Shown: positions 22,620-38,799, counted from the stretch's first letter. The stretch: 64,000 bases of DNA from Homarus americanus (GCF_018991925.1 NW_024737068.1:3163353-3227352); one strand, 5' to 3'. A program made the numbers and translations. Notes: generated by a model not told the origin, from the letters alone.

Positions 22620-23000
22620 TAGTTTTTTATATAATAATAATTTCAGACAAAAACAAGGCGATTAATTATTAGACTATAACAATTTTAGCACATTTTATCC
22701 ATAACCGAGTTGTCGTGAGTTGAAAATCAAAAAGCTTCTAGAAATATTCTAAGTGGTGGCAAGAAATGGCAGTATTTTTTTTTTTTTTTGCTTTTAATGA
22801 TAATTTAAAAAAATTAATCTGACATTTTTCTCGCATTTTATCCATAACCGAGATATCGTGAGGTGAAAATCAGAAAACTCCTAGAAACGGTATAACAGCA
22901 TTGCATTTGTTGCTACCAACCGAATCTTGGTAATTCTATCTTTACATAGCTTAGAAAATTCTAAGACGCTTTTCTTCTATGACGTTTCCCCCACATACGA
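22620..23000. repeat. Direct duplication, about 142 bp
   Basis: CATTTTATCCATAACCGAG followed by (A/T)T-TCGTGAG-TGAAAATCA occurs at about 22691 and 22834. A weaker third match, AGAACCGAGATAT, lies near 23001. No gene. Confidence 0.7.
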
Positions 23001-23914
<914 letters not shown>

Positions 23915-23929
23915 CTTCAGCAATGGACT

Positions 23930-24450
23930 TTTTACGTAGAAAGCGTAGTTTCATAACGAAGAGGAGAACCAGGGAAAACATAAACACCTTGACTCAGTTG
24001 GGTTTCTTTAATCACTAACCTTTTCGGAAAAATAATTTTCCATCATCGGAGCCTAGAGAACAAAAAATTTTGAAAAAGTTTTAAAAAATACAGGTGATAT
24101 ACATAAAAAACATAACATTATACGAAAATTTGCCTTCCATAAAATTTAAAGAAAGAGCACTCCAATTTAAAACCGACAAAAAAGACGAGAGACTTACGTA
24201 CAAAGCATAAAATCAGGAATAAAAAAGTGTGAAATAAAAAGATTCAGGGGGTATTACCTTAATTTAGACGAGCCTTAGTGCGAAAAACACAACAACTCAC
24301 AGTAAGCCATATCACAAATGGATGGCTTTACTTTATATTGATTCAAGGCTTCCATAATGACGAGGTCCGTCTTACAGTTGCTCCTGCCAAGAACTGAGAA
24401 ATCAGACGGCGAAAACGGGTGGTCATGTTGGTGGGCGTGGTTACGGAGTG
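23930..24450 (-). mobile_element. Penelope-like element 3' end, family PLE-i, copy 2
   Basis: Matches copy 1 (17270-17800) with blocks such as GAAAGCGTAGT-TCATAA and GTTGGGTTTCTT. The minus strand keeps the GIY-YIG C-terminal region only as decayed sequence (TCTTGGCAGGAGCAACTGTA near 24380). A hammerhead-like core with a perfect six-pair stem lies at 24022-24049. Confidence 0.65.
24022..24049 (-). ncRNA. Candidate hammerhead-like core, PLE-i copy 2
   Basis: The minus strand reads CCGAUGA, U, GGAAAA, a short loop, UUUUCC, GAAA. The six-base-pair stem is perfect. The first core uridine is C here. The third stem is less complete than in copy 1. Confidence 0.35.
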
Positions 24451-26285
<1,835 letters not shown>

Positions 26286-26287
<2 letters not shown>

Positions 26288-26360
26288 TATATATATATAT
26301 ATATATATATATCATGTAGCTCCACAATGAAAACGTGGATAAGATAAATCACAAAAAGAC
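26286..26360. repeat. (AT)n and a PLE-iii terminal fragment
   Basis: A short (AT)n run is followed by ATCATGTAG-TCCACAATGAA and AACGTGGATAAGATAAAT, a block that recurs at 27810-27850 and 31322-31365 and, inverted, at 52300-52342. Confidence 0.75.
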
Positions 26361-26572
26361 TTCTGGTTAAAACTAGTTTAATTAAGGAATTAAAATCAAT
26401 AAACCTAAGTGATGGTCTGTACAAAATTGATAATATGATACATAAATTTATTTGTCAGTGGCCCAAGGTTAAAACTGCTTTGAAAACCTTGGAACTAGAT
26501 GTAGGATAGATATTTAGTGGGTCACGTCGCCCCCTTTCTCTTAAGCTCCTCATGTTTAATAAGGTCACCTTA

Positions 26573-27672
26573 GAACATAAGAACATAAGAAAATAAGGAG
26601 TCTGCAATAGGCCGGTTGGCCTGTGCATGGCAGCTCCTGTCGAGGTTTACTACCACTCTCTATCATCCATGAATCTATCTAGCCTCCTTTTGAAACTTTC
26701 CAGAGCTCCAGCCTTACTACAAAGTTGCTAAGCTTGTTCCACTCGTCCACCATCCAATTTGTGAACCAGTTTCTTCCTATCTCCCTCCTAAACCTAAACT
26801 TATCCAACTTGAATCCGTTGCTCCGAGTCCTATCCTCCTCGGATATTATAAGAACTTTATCTATATCCCCTTTATTGATTCCTTTCACCCACTTAAATAC
26901 TTCTATCATATCTCCCCGCACTCTTCGTCTTTCTAGGGAATGCAAGATAAGTTTCTTTAACCTATCCTGATATGGAAGGTTTCTAAGTCTCGGAATCATT
27001 TTTGTCATTCTTCGCTGCACCGACTCTAGTGAATTTATATCCATTCTATAATAGGGGCACCAGAACTGAACCGCATAATTGAGGTGCGGCCTGACTAGCC
27101 CAAGATATAGTTGCAATAAGACCTCTGCACTCTTGTTACTTACACTTCTAGATATAAAACCCAATACTCTGTTTGCCTTATTTCGAACATTAACGCACTG
27201 TTTTCTAGGCCGTAGGTCCGGGCTTACAAGTACCCCTAGGTCTCTTTCACAAGTCGACTTCTCTAGGTTGATATTGTTAAGGCTGTATAAATTATCAGTA
27301 TTTGATCTTCCAATATTAAGTACGCTGCACTTGCTGATGTTGATTTTCATTTGCCATTTTTCAGACCACCCCTGCAGTTTATTTAGATCCTCCTGTAATG
27401 CATTTGCATCCTGCCTTGAATTAAACTGCCGCCCTATTTTGGTGTCATTCGCAAACTTGCTTATGTCACTGCTGATCCCAGTATCTAGATCGTTTATGTA
27501 GATTATGAACAAGAGTGGGCCTAGTACTGACGCCTGGGGAACCCCACTGGTTACACGGCCCCACTCAGAGTTAACACCATCTACGCTGACCCTCTGCGTT
27601 CTATCGGTGAGCCTTGATTTTATGCAATTTAAAACTTTACCCTCGATACCATGAGCCTTAATTTTTCTCACC
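26573..27672 (-). pseudogene. CR1-type LINE 3' part, copy 1, dead
   Basis: The minus frame (26679-27671) reads the palm and thumb of a CR1 reverse transcriptase: GVPQASVLGPLLFIIYINDL (motif B with G to A), ISKFANDTKIG (FADD box changed to FAND, losing a metal-binding Asp), KWQMKINISKCSVLNIG (motif D), CERDLGVLVSPDLRPRKQC, LVRPHLNYAVQFWCPYYRMD and RSNGFKLDKFRFRREIGRNW. The C terminus is shifted near 26700. The 3' end is the octamer-type tail (TTATGTTC)n, seen here as GAACATAAGAACATAAG at about 26573. The 5' side is truncated just before motif A. Copies 3 and 5 are the same subfamily. Confidence 0.9.
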
Positions 27673-28350
<678 letters not shown>

Positions 28351-28410
28351 CGTTACTGAATACTCCGCTTCGATGATCAAGGCCCACAAATTGAAAATAC
28401 TCTTGAAATT

Positions 28411-29284
28411 TCTCCAGACATGTCAGTAATGGCTAGTGCGACTTGTGAACTGGGCTGTGCCGTTCTGAGGGCCATGGAAGATATTTTGAAATTAAAAGAA
28501 GAGATAGCGAGGATGAAGGAAGAAACGAGACAAAGAAAGCTGGTGAATGACGAAAACTCTGGGGAATGGAAGGTTGTGAGGAGAAGGACGACCAAACTGT
28601 GTGGTGAGAAAAGACACCAAGGAAACGACAACAACAGCTAAGTGTACCAACTCTTTCAGTACTTTGATAGACGAATTGGATGTTAGTCTAGTCATGGACA
28701 AGGCTGACAAGGAAGGTAAGAAAATCTTGATTGTTGGTGACTAGCAGGTACGGTACATGGACAGAGTTTTTTGCGGTAAAGATAAAAATAGAAAAAGGGT
28801 GTGTTTGCCAGGGGCTGGGATGGGGGATATAGTTGACAGGATGGACAATATCTTGTCTGGTAATGGGAACAAACCCATTATCTGCCACAGTGCAGGAGGC
28901 AATGATTTTGGCCGGTGTAGGAGTGAGGAGCTTCTTGATAAGTTCAAGACAGCTATAGAACGGGTTAGGTCTAGGGGAGGGATCCCTATCATATGTGGTG
29001 TCCTGCCTAGAAGGAGAGTTGGCAATGAATGGTTGTCAAGGGCAGTTGGTGTCAACAGCCGTCTTGACAGATATTGCAAGTCAATATCAGTCCCATTCAT
29101 TGACAACTGGGACAACTTCTACGGCAGAAGGGACCTTTATGCTAAGGATGGGGTGCATCTGTCTAGGGATGGAGTGGCTACCCTGGCTGGGACTCTCGAA
29201 AGGGCAGTCCCAACAGATGTCGAAGTCTTTAACCTGCTAGGGGAACATGTGAGCACGGGGGTGGAGGAGACTGCAGTGGAATGA
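28411..29284 (+). pseudogene. CR1 ORF1: coiled coil plus SGNH esterase-like domain (copy 2)
   Basis: The first part (28420-28600) reads RAMEDILKLKEEIARMKEET, a charged coiled coil. After a frameshift near 28600 the frame runs into an SGNH-hydrolase-like domain. Block I reads IVGD-stop-QVRYMDR (the stop at 28742-28744 replaces the catalytic Ser of GDS), then CLPGAGMGDI, SAGGNDFGR (block III, GGND), VLPRRRVGNEW, FIDNWDNFYG, and KDGVHLSRDG (block V, D-x-x-H). CR1 ORF1 proteins are known to carry esterase domains; the role is thought to be in RNP or membrane association. It sits directly upstream of the endonuclease frame at 29345. Confidence 0.8.
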
Positions 29285-29344
29285 CGACAAAACTAAATTA
29301 GACAGCGAGTTAAAACCTAAAAGCGGCAAAGGGAGGACTCAGAA

Positions 29345-29793
29345 CACGACTAACTTAAATGTCTACTCCTCGAACAGTAGAAGTATGAGAAACAAAATGG
29401 ATGATATTAGGGCCTTCGTATGTACCGAAAAAATCTATATAGTTGTAATAGCATTCACTGAAACATGGATCAACCTAGACTCACGTGAGTTACCTGTCGA
29501 ATACCAAATTGCAGGTTACAAATTATTCCATACCGATAGGCAGATTAGGAAAGGAGGCGGAGTAGCAATCTATGTCAGGGATAATCTGAAGTGTTAAATA
29601 AATAAGGAAATAAAAACTGAGCGGAATACAGAAACAATTTGGATAGAATTAATCGACGGTGGGGAAAAATTAATCACAGGGGTAATATATGGACCTCCCA
29701 ATCTTGACAGAGTTAATGAGCGACATATCTAGGATGAAATGCGCAGGGCTTCCATACACAACAAAGTCTGTATAGTAGGCGACTTTAACTTTG
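29345..29793 (+). pseudogene. CR1 endonuclease domain, truncated (copy 2)
   Basis: Plus frame with NVYSSNSRSMRNKMDDIRAF, then FTETWINLDSRELP (the E of the apurinic-type endonuclease), GGGVAIYVRDNL, a stop at 29595, GVIYGPPNL, and CIVGDFNF, the D-x-N catalytic block. The match stops abruptly at 29793, where minus-strand Penelope sequence begins. The domain nicks target DNA for LINE insertion. Confidence 0.8.
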
Positions 29794-30345
29794 GCCAAAT
29801 TGCAAAATGCTCTGGCTATGTCAACACTGTCGACTCCCTTGTTAGAACCATCAAAACTTAAACCATAGCCGAGGGCACACAAGGTATCATTGTCTAGTTG
29901 TTTCGAGGAGAGATTCACTACACAGTTGTTATTGGCATCCTTAGTCCAATCACTATTTCTAATAAGGAGTGCCAATTTGTGGTCTATCTTGGCTTGAAGA
30001 TCAGAACGCTCACGTCTCAGGTTATCAAAACAGTAGTCTAACATGAACTTTTTCCAATAGCTCGGTATGGTCATATTAAAAGCGCGCTTTTTTTGTCTTA
30101 CAATACGGAAGGCTTCATCCACTTCAATTTTCTTTATTTCAAAATGTTTCTTAAGGATGATTTCTTGGAACTCATCAAAGGGGCGGTCAGACATCTTCAG
30201 GACACGTTGTGGTAGGATTGATCTAGGCATAACTTTTTCACTGAGGCATGTCTTTTTATAGAACTGACCCCAAGCCCACCCATGACCATAAGAATATCTT
30301 AATATAACCATTTCACAAAAATTTCTCACACATTCCTGCACAGCT
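29794..30345 (-). pseudogene. Penelope-like element N-terminal region (PLE-ii)
   Basis: The minus frame reads CEMVILRYSYGHGWAWGQFY, IILKKHFEIKKIEVDEAFRI, KKFMLDYCFDNLRRE and VVNLSSKQLDNDTLCALGYG. The last block, NLSS..L...-LGYGLSF, is the region ahead of the reverse transcriptase in Penelope-like proteins. It ends where the LINE endonuclease begins (29793). The reverse transcriptase itself is absent. Confidence 0.65.
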
Positions 30346-30990
30346 AAAAACCTGGAACGTCAATGTGGCATTTAAAAACTCATGCACTGTTAAACAAATG
30401 TTAATCAAGAACTCCCCCAACAACACAATTGGTTGCATTTATAAAGTTCCTTGCAAGGAATGTAATATGTTTTACTTAGGCCAGACAGGTAAAGATCTTG
30501 CAACTAGAATTAAACAACACAAATACAGTGTTAGGACAGGCCAGGAATCCAATGCTCTGTTTGTTCATTTGAGGGATAACAAGCATTGCATTGACTGGGA
30601 TAATGCCTCCTCAATATTACCATGTAATTCAATTGATAGTAGGAACATCATAGAATCTAGTCTTATTAAACATACCGAAGCATCCAACATGAATTTGAGT
30701 AACGGCATGTACAAGCTGGACAATTTTGTAATTAAGAAGATTTGTGATCAGGTGAGAAGGCCGGGTCACTTGACCATCTGACCTGACCACCAACCGTTGT
30801 GTGCTATTTAAAGATTAGTAAGGTCATTACCTAATACCTGACCATTGTGGACCTGGTCTCACCCTCCTCTGTATATATACACCTTGATTTGTATTACTCT
30901 CTCTAGTCTGTACTCACCCCTGAAGATGTGAATTACACGAAAGCGCTTGGGAACTTCGTGTTTTCTTCTTTCCTTGTGGTTATCAGCATA
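30346..30990 (+). pseudogene. Penelope-like element GIY-YIG endonuclease and 3' end (PLE-ii, copy 2)
   Basis: The plus frame 30365-30781 reads GCIYKVPCKECNMFYLGQTG, with a C-x2-C pair, the FYLG form of GIY-YIG, and TRIKQHKYSVRTG containing the catalytic Arg. Then comes FVHLRDNKH and the Glu of NIIESSLIKHTEASNM. The untranslated 3' part follows to 30990, with a hammerhead-like core at 30920-30942 and the terminal block GGTTATCAGCAT before (AT)n. It lies head to head with the N-terminal fragment at 29794-30345, so the two pieces are not one collinear element. Confidence 0.8.
30920..30942 (+). ncRNA. Candidate hammerhead-like core, PLE-ii
   Basis: Reads CUGAAGA, U, GUG, AAUUA, CAC, GAAA. The same core, complemented, is at 28069-28092. 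A competing hairpin ACACGAA ... TTCGTGT overlaps the GAAA, so the fold is uncertain. Confidence 0.35.
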
Positions 30991-31000
30991 TATATATATA

Positions 31001-31246
31001 TAATCAACACCTCAACCCGCCAGGATTCGAACCCACGACCCACAATCCTATGACTGTGACCGGAGAACGCTAACCGTTGGACCACCAGGATACTAAAAGC
31101 AATCCTAGACTTTGTTATATTTCACACAAAGCCTGTTCAACGAGCTTATGGCGCCGTGAACCTCTAATGGGGACCACCCGTATCGAATCCTGGCGGGTTG
31201 AGGTGTTGATTGTATGTAGAAGTCCGCGTGCTTTATTGGGCTAATG

Positions 31247-31248
<2 letters not shown>
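31001..31248. repeat. Two SINE fragments, head to head
   Basis: 31001-31182 is the complement of the SINE head and body (GGATTCGAACCCACGA is the B box side). At about 31185 the sequence flips to the plus orientation (CGAATCCTGGCGGGTTGAGG) and runs to ATGAAATATAT, then into (AT)n. Confidence 0.8.

Positions 31249-31321
<73 letters not shown>
31249..31321. repeat. (AT)n microsatellite
   Basis: About 36 AT units, continuing the ATATAT inside the SINE body. Confidence 0.97.
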
Positions 31322-31324
<3 letters not shown>

Positions 31325-31829
31325 CATGTAAATCCACAATGAAAACGTGGATAAGATAAATCTTGACCTAATAAACTGTACTATCTGCAAGCCATTACAA
31401 CGCTCCCTCTCCTCAGTCATTGCAGCTACCTGCACCACCGCATCAGGAGAAGGGAGATCCAAAATGCTTTGTTGTAGCCTGTGCTCCTGCCTTACCACAT
31501 AAATCAACTCACACGCAGCCGTCATACAGCTCATCATACTTTTCATCATCATCAAGATCCTATGTCCCCAAAAGTCGTATGGCTACAGATAACTGGAAAA
31601 CGGGAACAGGCAGAGTACGACTACCAGGAGTCTCTAGTCACAACTTTGTACATGGGTGGCATAGATAAGTTGGTCGTTTATGCACCGGGTTCAAGGCAGT
31701 AGTGCAAAACGAGCCTGTATTTGAGACTCAGCCAAAAAAAAAAATGGCATGACAACCACACCCAGTAAGGTCATCCTAATGCGGTCGAAAAAATAATCAT
31801 AATCAAAGATCAAAGCAATAATAAACTTT
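31322..31829. other. PLE-iii terminal block and unassigned sequence
   Basis: 31322-31365 repeats the CATGTAAATCCACAATGAAA block. The minus frame 31241-31555 includes ILDLPSPDAVVQVAAMTEER, which is protein-like but not recognised. The rest shows no gene. Confidence 0.4.
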
Positions 31830-34312
31830 ACAACCTCTTATGTTCGCTGCAAGGAATGTCAGGACCCTTCTAGGAACTGGCACAAATGAGCATCCTAAAT
31901 AAAGAACCGCCCTTGTGGTAAAAGAGCTGTCTAGGTATAACATCGACATAGCAGCCATTAGTGAGTACAAGCTCCCAGACGAGAGTCGACTCAAGGAATG
32001 GGGTCTGCCTATACCTTATTCTGGAAGGGCAAGCCTGCTACAGAGAGAAACCATATTTATGAAGTTGGCCTTGGCATTTGCCAATCCATCTTACATAGGC
32101 TAACTCAAATGTCTGTTGGGATCAACGAGCACCTAATGACACTCTGAGTCCCAGTGAATCATTCACACCATGCCTTTTTCATCAGTGCATACGCCCCAAC
32201 ATTGGATGCAGAGGATGACATCAAGAAGGCCTTTACACCCACCTTGAAGAGAGCAAACCTCTATCCCCAGAGAAGCTTAAGTTGTGCTCCTAGATGACTT
32301 CAATGCCAGAACAAACAGTGATGCTAGCATATGGCAGGGAACCAAAGGGAAAAACGGAATAGGGAAGTGTAATCCCAACGGCCTACTCCTACTCAGCAAG
32401 TGTGCCGAACACAATATCACTATTACCAACACAATGTTTAGACAGGCAGACAAGTTCAAGGGTCCTTGGCAACAACCACGATCCAAATATAGGCATCTCA
32501 TTGACTACATCATTGTCAGAGAGAGAAATCGCCGAGATGTCCTCATCACCCGAGCATGTGTGGTTCAAACCACTGTGACATAGATCATCGGCAAATCAGA
32601 GCCAAAATCTCCTTCACGTCGCCCCAAAGTGGCGAAGGCAACAAGCCTCTAAAAGAGGTTTTAAAGTTAATAGTCTGGAGGATCCAGTGGTGGCGCATGT
32701 TTTCAGAGAGCAGCTCGAGGATGGCTGATAAACAACCTGATAACAAACAACCCAAATCCCAGTGCCGAATGGGGTATCCTCAACACTGACATGACCAAAA
32801 CCTGCAGAGAGACCCTTGGCCAGATCAAAAGAATGCACCTGGAACGGTTAGATGAAAAGGACTCAGAAATCAATTTACTCGTCTACGGTAACCATGCTGC
32901 TTTAGCTGCATGGCAAAATAACCCTCAAATTCGGACCAACGTTGATACCTTCCGGAAGAAGAAAGCAGTAGCCCAGTGCGAACTTTGCAATCTAAAGAAC
33001 GAATGGTTGAAAAATTGTGAGTGGGAAATGCAAAATTTTTCAGATCAGAACATGATGCGTTAAAACGTTTTATGGCCCAATTACTCATAGCACAGCCCCC
33101 TATGCTCATCCATCAATAACTCCCTAATTAAAGACGAAGAAGGCATTCTTCAGCGCTCGAAAGAGCTCTACCATTTGCTGTTCAACCGAAACACCGATGT
33201 GGATGTCCTGACTACCCAGCAGGTCCCTCAGCACCAAGAGCTGACCCACCTCAGCTATCTTCCATCCCTGGATGAGATAGCTACTGATATCAAATAGATG
33301 AAAAATAACAAAGCCTGACTGAATTTCATTCGAGGTACATAGAGCAGGAGGACCTCTTCTTACCAGCCGTCTCCACTCTCTCTTGGAGAATATAATGGGA
33401 GAAGGAAGTCACCCCTAAGGGTTTTAAGGATGCTTCCATCGTCAATATTTATAAGGACAAGGGTGACCGGTCAGACTGTCAACTATCGCGGGATCTCGCT
33501 GCTGTCAGTAGCTGGCAAGATTATCATCCTAGTCCTCCAAATCAGACTTCTTCCTGACGTGGAAAATTTTCTTTCAGAATCTCAATGTGGCTTTAGACCA
33601 TCACAGTGCACCACTGGCATGCTCTTTGCTGCCCACCAGATACAGATAATGTGCCTTGATCGACCTTACCAAAGCGTTCGACTTGGTCAACAGGAAATGG
33701 CAGTCCATCTCTCTGTCGTTTTGGCTGTCCACCAAAATTCATCGCTATTGTGAGGCAACTACACAATGGCATGAACAGCAGTGTCCTGCACAATGGCACC
33801 CAGTCTGAATTTTTCCCCATCCAAACCGACCTAAAACAAGTATGTGTAGTGGCACCAACTCTCTTTTCCATTTCCCGATTGCCTTCCTTACATGTGCCAA
33901 TGCCAATTTAGCTGGCGGGGTGAAGGCACTTTTCAACATGAAACGACTCCATGCAGGAACAAAGGTGTCGGCCGCTTCCATTACTGAACTTCAGTATGCA
34001 AACGACCCCATCATTGTCGCTCACACTGAAGGCGACCTACATGAGATTTTGAACACCTGTGCGGATGCATAGACACACTTCGGCCTTGAGGTGAATGTAC
34101 GTAAGACTCAGATTCTATTTCAGCCTCCCCTTGGTTCAGCGATACCTTCACCATCCATCCAGGTTAACGGTACTACCCTCACTAATGTTACCCTCTTTCA
34201 TTTCCTTGGATTCCACTTGTCCACCACCGCGGATATCGATGAAGAGTTTCAACATCTGTTCAGATGTGCATCTCAAATCTTTGGCAGACTTCGCACCCGT
34301 GTCTTCACTTTG
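31830..34312 (+). pseudogene. LINE-A copy b: endonuclease and reverse transcriptase, dead
   Basis: In order: an endonuclease start (AARNVRTLLGTG, then LSRYNIDIAAISEYKLPDES), the block LDDFNARTNSDASIW, YRHLIDYIIVRERNRRDVLI, and CGSNHCDIDH, where the usual SDH box reads SNH. Reverse transcriptase follows: NYRGISLLSVAGKIIILVL, SQCGFRPSQ, a shifted motif A near 33660, then ELQYANDPIIVAHTEGDLHE (YADD changed to YAND) and HFGLEVNVRKTQILFQPPLG. Several frameshifts and stops occur. The 3' end is cut at 34312 by SINE sequence, so the thumb and zinc finger seen in copy a and at 42350 are lost. Confidence 0.8.
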
Positions 34313-35528
<1,216 letters not shown>

Positions 35529-35530
35529 AA

Positions 35531-35548
35531 TGGCGACCGTGACAGGAC
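35531..35548 (+). other. Primer-binding site, tRNA-Arg-like
   Basis: TGGCGACCGTGACAGGAC starts two bases after the LTR. Its complement ends CGGTCGCCA, like the 3' end of some tRNA-Arg. A similar site follows LTR-Y at 59397. Confidence 0.75.
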
Positions 35549-36210
35549 ACGACCTTAAGTGCCATATTTCTTCCCCCCTTGTTACTCCTTGTTAATTATT
35601 CCTCCCCGTCACTTCTGTTCACAATTGCTTTACGGTGGTTTAAAGTTCCTTCATATGTGTGTGCATATATTGGTATTATCGTACAGTAAGAGTGACAGAC
35701 GCAGGATATTAGGTTCCGAGTGTCATAAGGCTTACCTGTTATTACATGTAGGCAGTCGTGTAGTAAATCTTATCGAGTGTAGGGAAGAATCCGGATCTGT
35801 TTAATGCCGCACCCTCTCTCCAGAGTAGGCTGTTCCATAGTCACTAGTTTACGGTGAAGTGATATCTTGGGACGCCCCGCTCTACCAGGACCCCATAATT
35901 ATAAAGCCTCAATTATTGTTCTTCTTATTATCTCATTCGGGGTCAATAATAAAGTAACTCAAGGGTTGTTTATCCGGATCTTTATATTAATGCCGTAATA
36001 CGCCCTTCCTGTTTCAAGTATCTTTCCAAGTCTCTTATCCTTATTTAAGGATCTTATCAGAAAAACAATATTCATAAGAGTAATTTCCCTAGGTATAACT
36101 TGGGTAGTTTCCAGGACTTTCTGGTTATCCACTGCCGTGATATTTTCTAGGGTAATCCACTTATCTTATCTTTTTGGCCATTAGTTAATTTATCCTAGTT
36201 TTTCTTAACA

Positions 36211-36455
36211 ATGACCACCTCAGGTTTTGATCTCCAGGATTTTATTGAAAATCCTTTCGTAGCTAAATTACGTGTTAATATCCTGAAGAAAGAATGGAAA
36301 AGTATAGCCACCTATTACAATATCCCATATTTACAGCAACTGACTAAGGAAATGTTAAAAATTCTGGTAATTGAAATGTTGGTTCAACAAGAAGTTTTAG
36401 AAGAATCCGCTGTTGACCAATTATCGCCCATGTCCAAGATACTTCAACCACTACA
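36211..36455 (+). CDS. Gypsy Gag, N-terminal part, cut by gap
   Basis: ATG at 36211 opens 81 codons (MTTSGFDLQDFIENPFVAKL, then LKKEWKSIATYYNIPYLQQL) with no stop before the gap. The N-terminal helix-rich pattern, a short block ending in VEEL-like Leu/Glu repeats, is common in arthropod Gypsy Gag proteins. The leader of about 660 bp between primer site and start shows no other coding. The rest is hidden in the gap, and the sequence after it belongs to a different element. Confidence 0.6.
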
Positions 36456-36554
36456 NNNNNNNNNNNNNNNNNNNNNNNNNNNNNNNNNNNNNNNNNNNNN
36501 NNNNNNNNNNNNNNNNNNNNNNNNNNNNNNNNNNNNNNNNNNNNNNNNNNNNNN
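36456..36554. other. Assembly gap
   Basis: 99 N bases separating a Gypsy gag start from an unrelated LINE fragment, so the true gap is probably longer. Confidence 1.
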
Positions 36555-37570
36555 CACTGTCATACTCTGCCTCACACACTCCAGGTTGTAGATTCCACTA
36601 AGCTCCTCGGCGTCACCATAGACAACAAACTAAATTGGAAACCACACGTTGTATCAGCCCCTTTTAGTCTTTATATAAATGTCAGGGCAATACATTGTCT
36701 TTATATAATCATATCACCCCCTGTAACTTTCCACTAGCTATGAGGTGACATGATCATATCACGTGATGGGCAGGTTCCTTGAGGCGCGGCCCAGTGACTG
36801 TTTAGCTCAGCATTTAAAAGGCCGGCACCCTGCGACATTGTTACTCAACCCCTAACACAGGTCGGACATATATAGAAGGTCTATTAACATAGCCTCCGTC
36901 CTTCTCTTAACACTCATAGTTACAGTGATAAGTTTCGGTGATCTACATTTGGAACTGTTTCCTCGATAGTTCCTAAATAAAAGGATAACAGACAATTGGG
37001 TTTCGTTACCAAAAACCCTCTATATAATATAAATGTTCCAGCCTCATTAACCTAGACAGACTCAGCAGTTAAATGGCCTAGAACAACGTCAGTGAAGTTA
37101 TCAAGTCCTCCAGTTTCCGTCTCCACCTCCTCCGCCGACTCAAGTCCCTAGGAGTTCCTGCTCCTGAGCTCCTCAGTGTTTACTCAACATTCATACTTCC
37201 CAAGCTCACCTATTCCTCCCCTACCTGGTCTTCCTCCCCAAATGCCACACAATGTAAACACCTAGAAAAAGTGCAAAAGAGGGCATTCAAGATCATTCTC
37301 TTCCCTTCCTACTCTACATATAAAGAAGCGCTTAACACACTGACCCTCTCGGCTCTCTCTAACCATTACCACGACCTCATCTGAAAATTTGGTGAGAAGT
37401 TTCTGCACCATCCTCGTCACCGGCTCCTACTACCACCCGAGATCCCTCGTCAAAGAATTGCTGTTCGACACCAGAACCGCATCCAGCCCTTACGAGCGCG
37501 TACTGATCGCTATAAGAACAGCCCAGGCCCAACCATTATAAAAATTATCAATAACTTGTAATAAACCAGT
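36555..37570 (+). pseudogene. Non-LTR reverse transcriptase C-terminal part, split by a solo LTR
   Basis: 36555-36649 reads VVDSTKLLGVTIDNKLNWKP, the end of the palm/thumb in jockey-like LINEs. After a 436-bp insert the frame continues from 37086: SSSFRLHLLRRLKSLGVPAP, FILPKLTYSSPTWSSS and HLEKVQKRAFKIIL, to a stop near 37558. One internal stop (37382) is present. Removing the insert and one ACGT copy keeps the frame, so the LINE was inserted first. Confidence 0.8.
36650..37085 (+). mobile_element. Solo LTR with 4-bp target duplication
   Basis: 436 bp starting TGTATCAGCCCC and ending CCTAGAACA, flanked by ACGT at 36646-36649 and 37086-37089. CATTTAAAAGGCCGG (about 36815) and CCTAAATAAAAGG (about 36972) fit promoter and polyadenylation signals. 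No internal region is present. It is not LTR-X, -Y or -G. Confidence 0.85.
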
Positions 37571-37649
37571 GTATTCACTCCAATCGATCTTACCTTTTTG
37601 CACTGTCACTATGTTGAAATGCCCTGTAGTTTGAGCATCTCCCCACCTA

Positions 37650-37656
37650 GTTATGA

Positions 37657-37739
<83 letters not shown>

Positions 37740-38049
37740 GTATGTCTGTGTGTTTGTTTGTGTGTTTGTGTGTGTGTGTTCGCACGAGAGTCTCGGAAAC
37801 TACTTTACCGATCTATGGTGATGATGGATGGTGTTATATGTAGTGATGATGATGGATGCTGTTTTATGTAGTGATGATGGATGCTGTTATATGCAGTGAT
37901 GATGGATGTTGTTATATGTAGTGATGATGGGTGGTGTTATATGTAGTGATGATGGATGGTGTTATATGTAGTGATGATGGGTGGTGTTATATGTAGTGAT
38001 GATGGATGTTTGAAAAATAAGGACCACCTAAAATATACATATATATATA
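37650..38049 (+). mobile_element. Helitron-type 5' end with (AT)n and a 24-25 bp minisatellite
   Basis: Starts TCTATATATA after GA (37650), with the AT run expanded to 37736, then GAAGTATGTCTGTGTGTTTG and CTCGGAAACTACTTTACCGA, a block known from arthropod Helitron 5' ends. From 37810 about eight units of gtgatgatggatggtgttat plus atgta follow. No 3' hairpin is seen before the next repeat. Confidence 0.6.
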
Positions 38050-38742
<693 letters not shown>

Positions 38743-38799
38743 TCTATATATATAAACCAAAGAAGTCTTGGAAAATATACGGAAGTACAATTCATGCTT

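Noticed and set aside
28757..29284. Host esterase/lipase gene
   Set aside because: The domain is CR1 ORF1, directly followed by the CR1 endonuclease and repeated at 46892.
31241..31555. Minus-strand 104-codon frame with a protein-like middle
   Set aside because: No family recognised and half of it is (AT)n; left as unassigned sequence.
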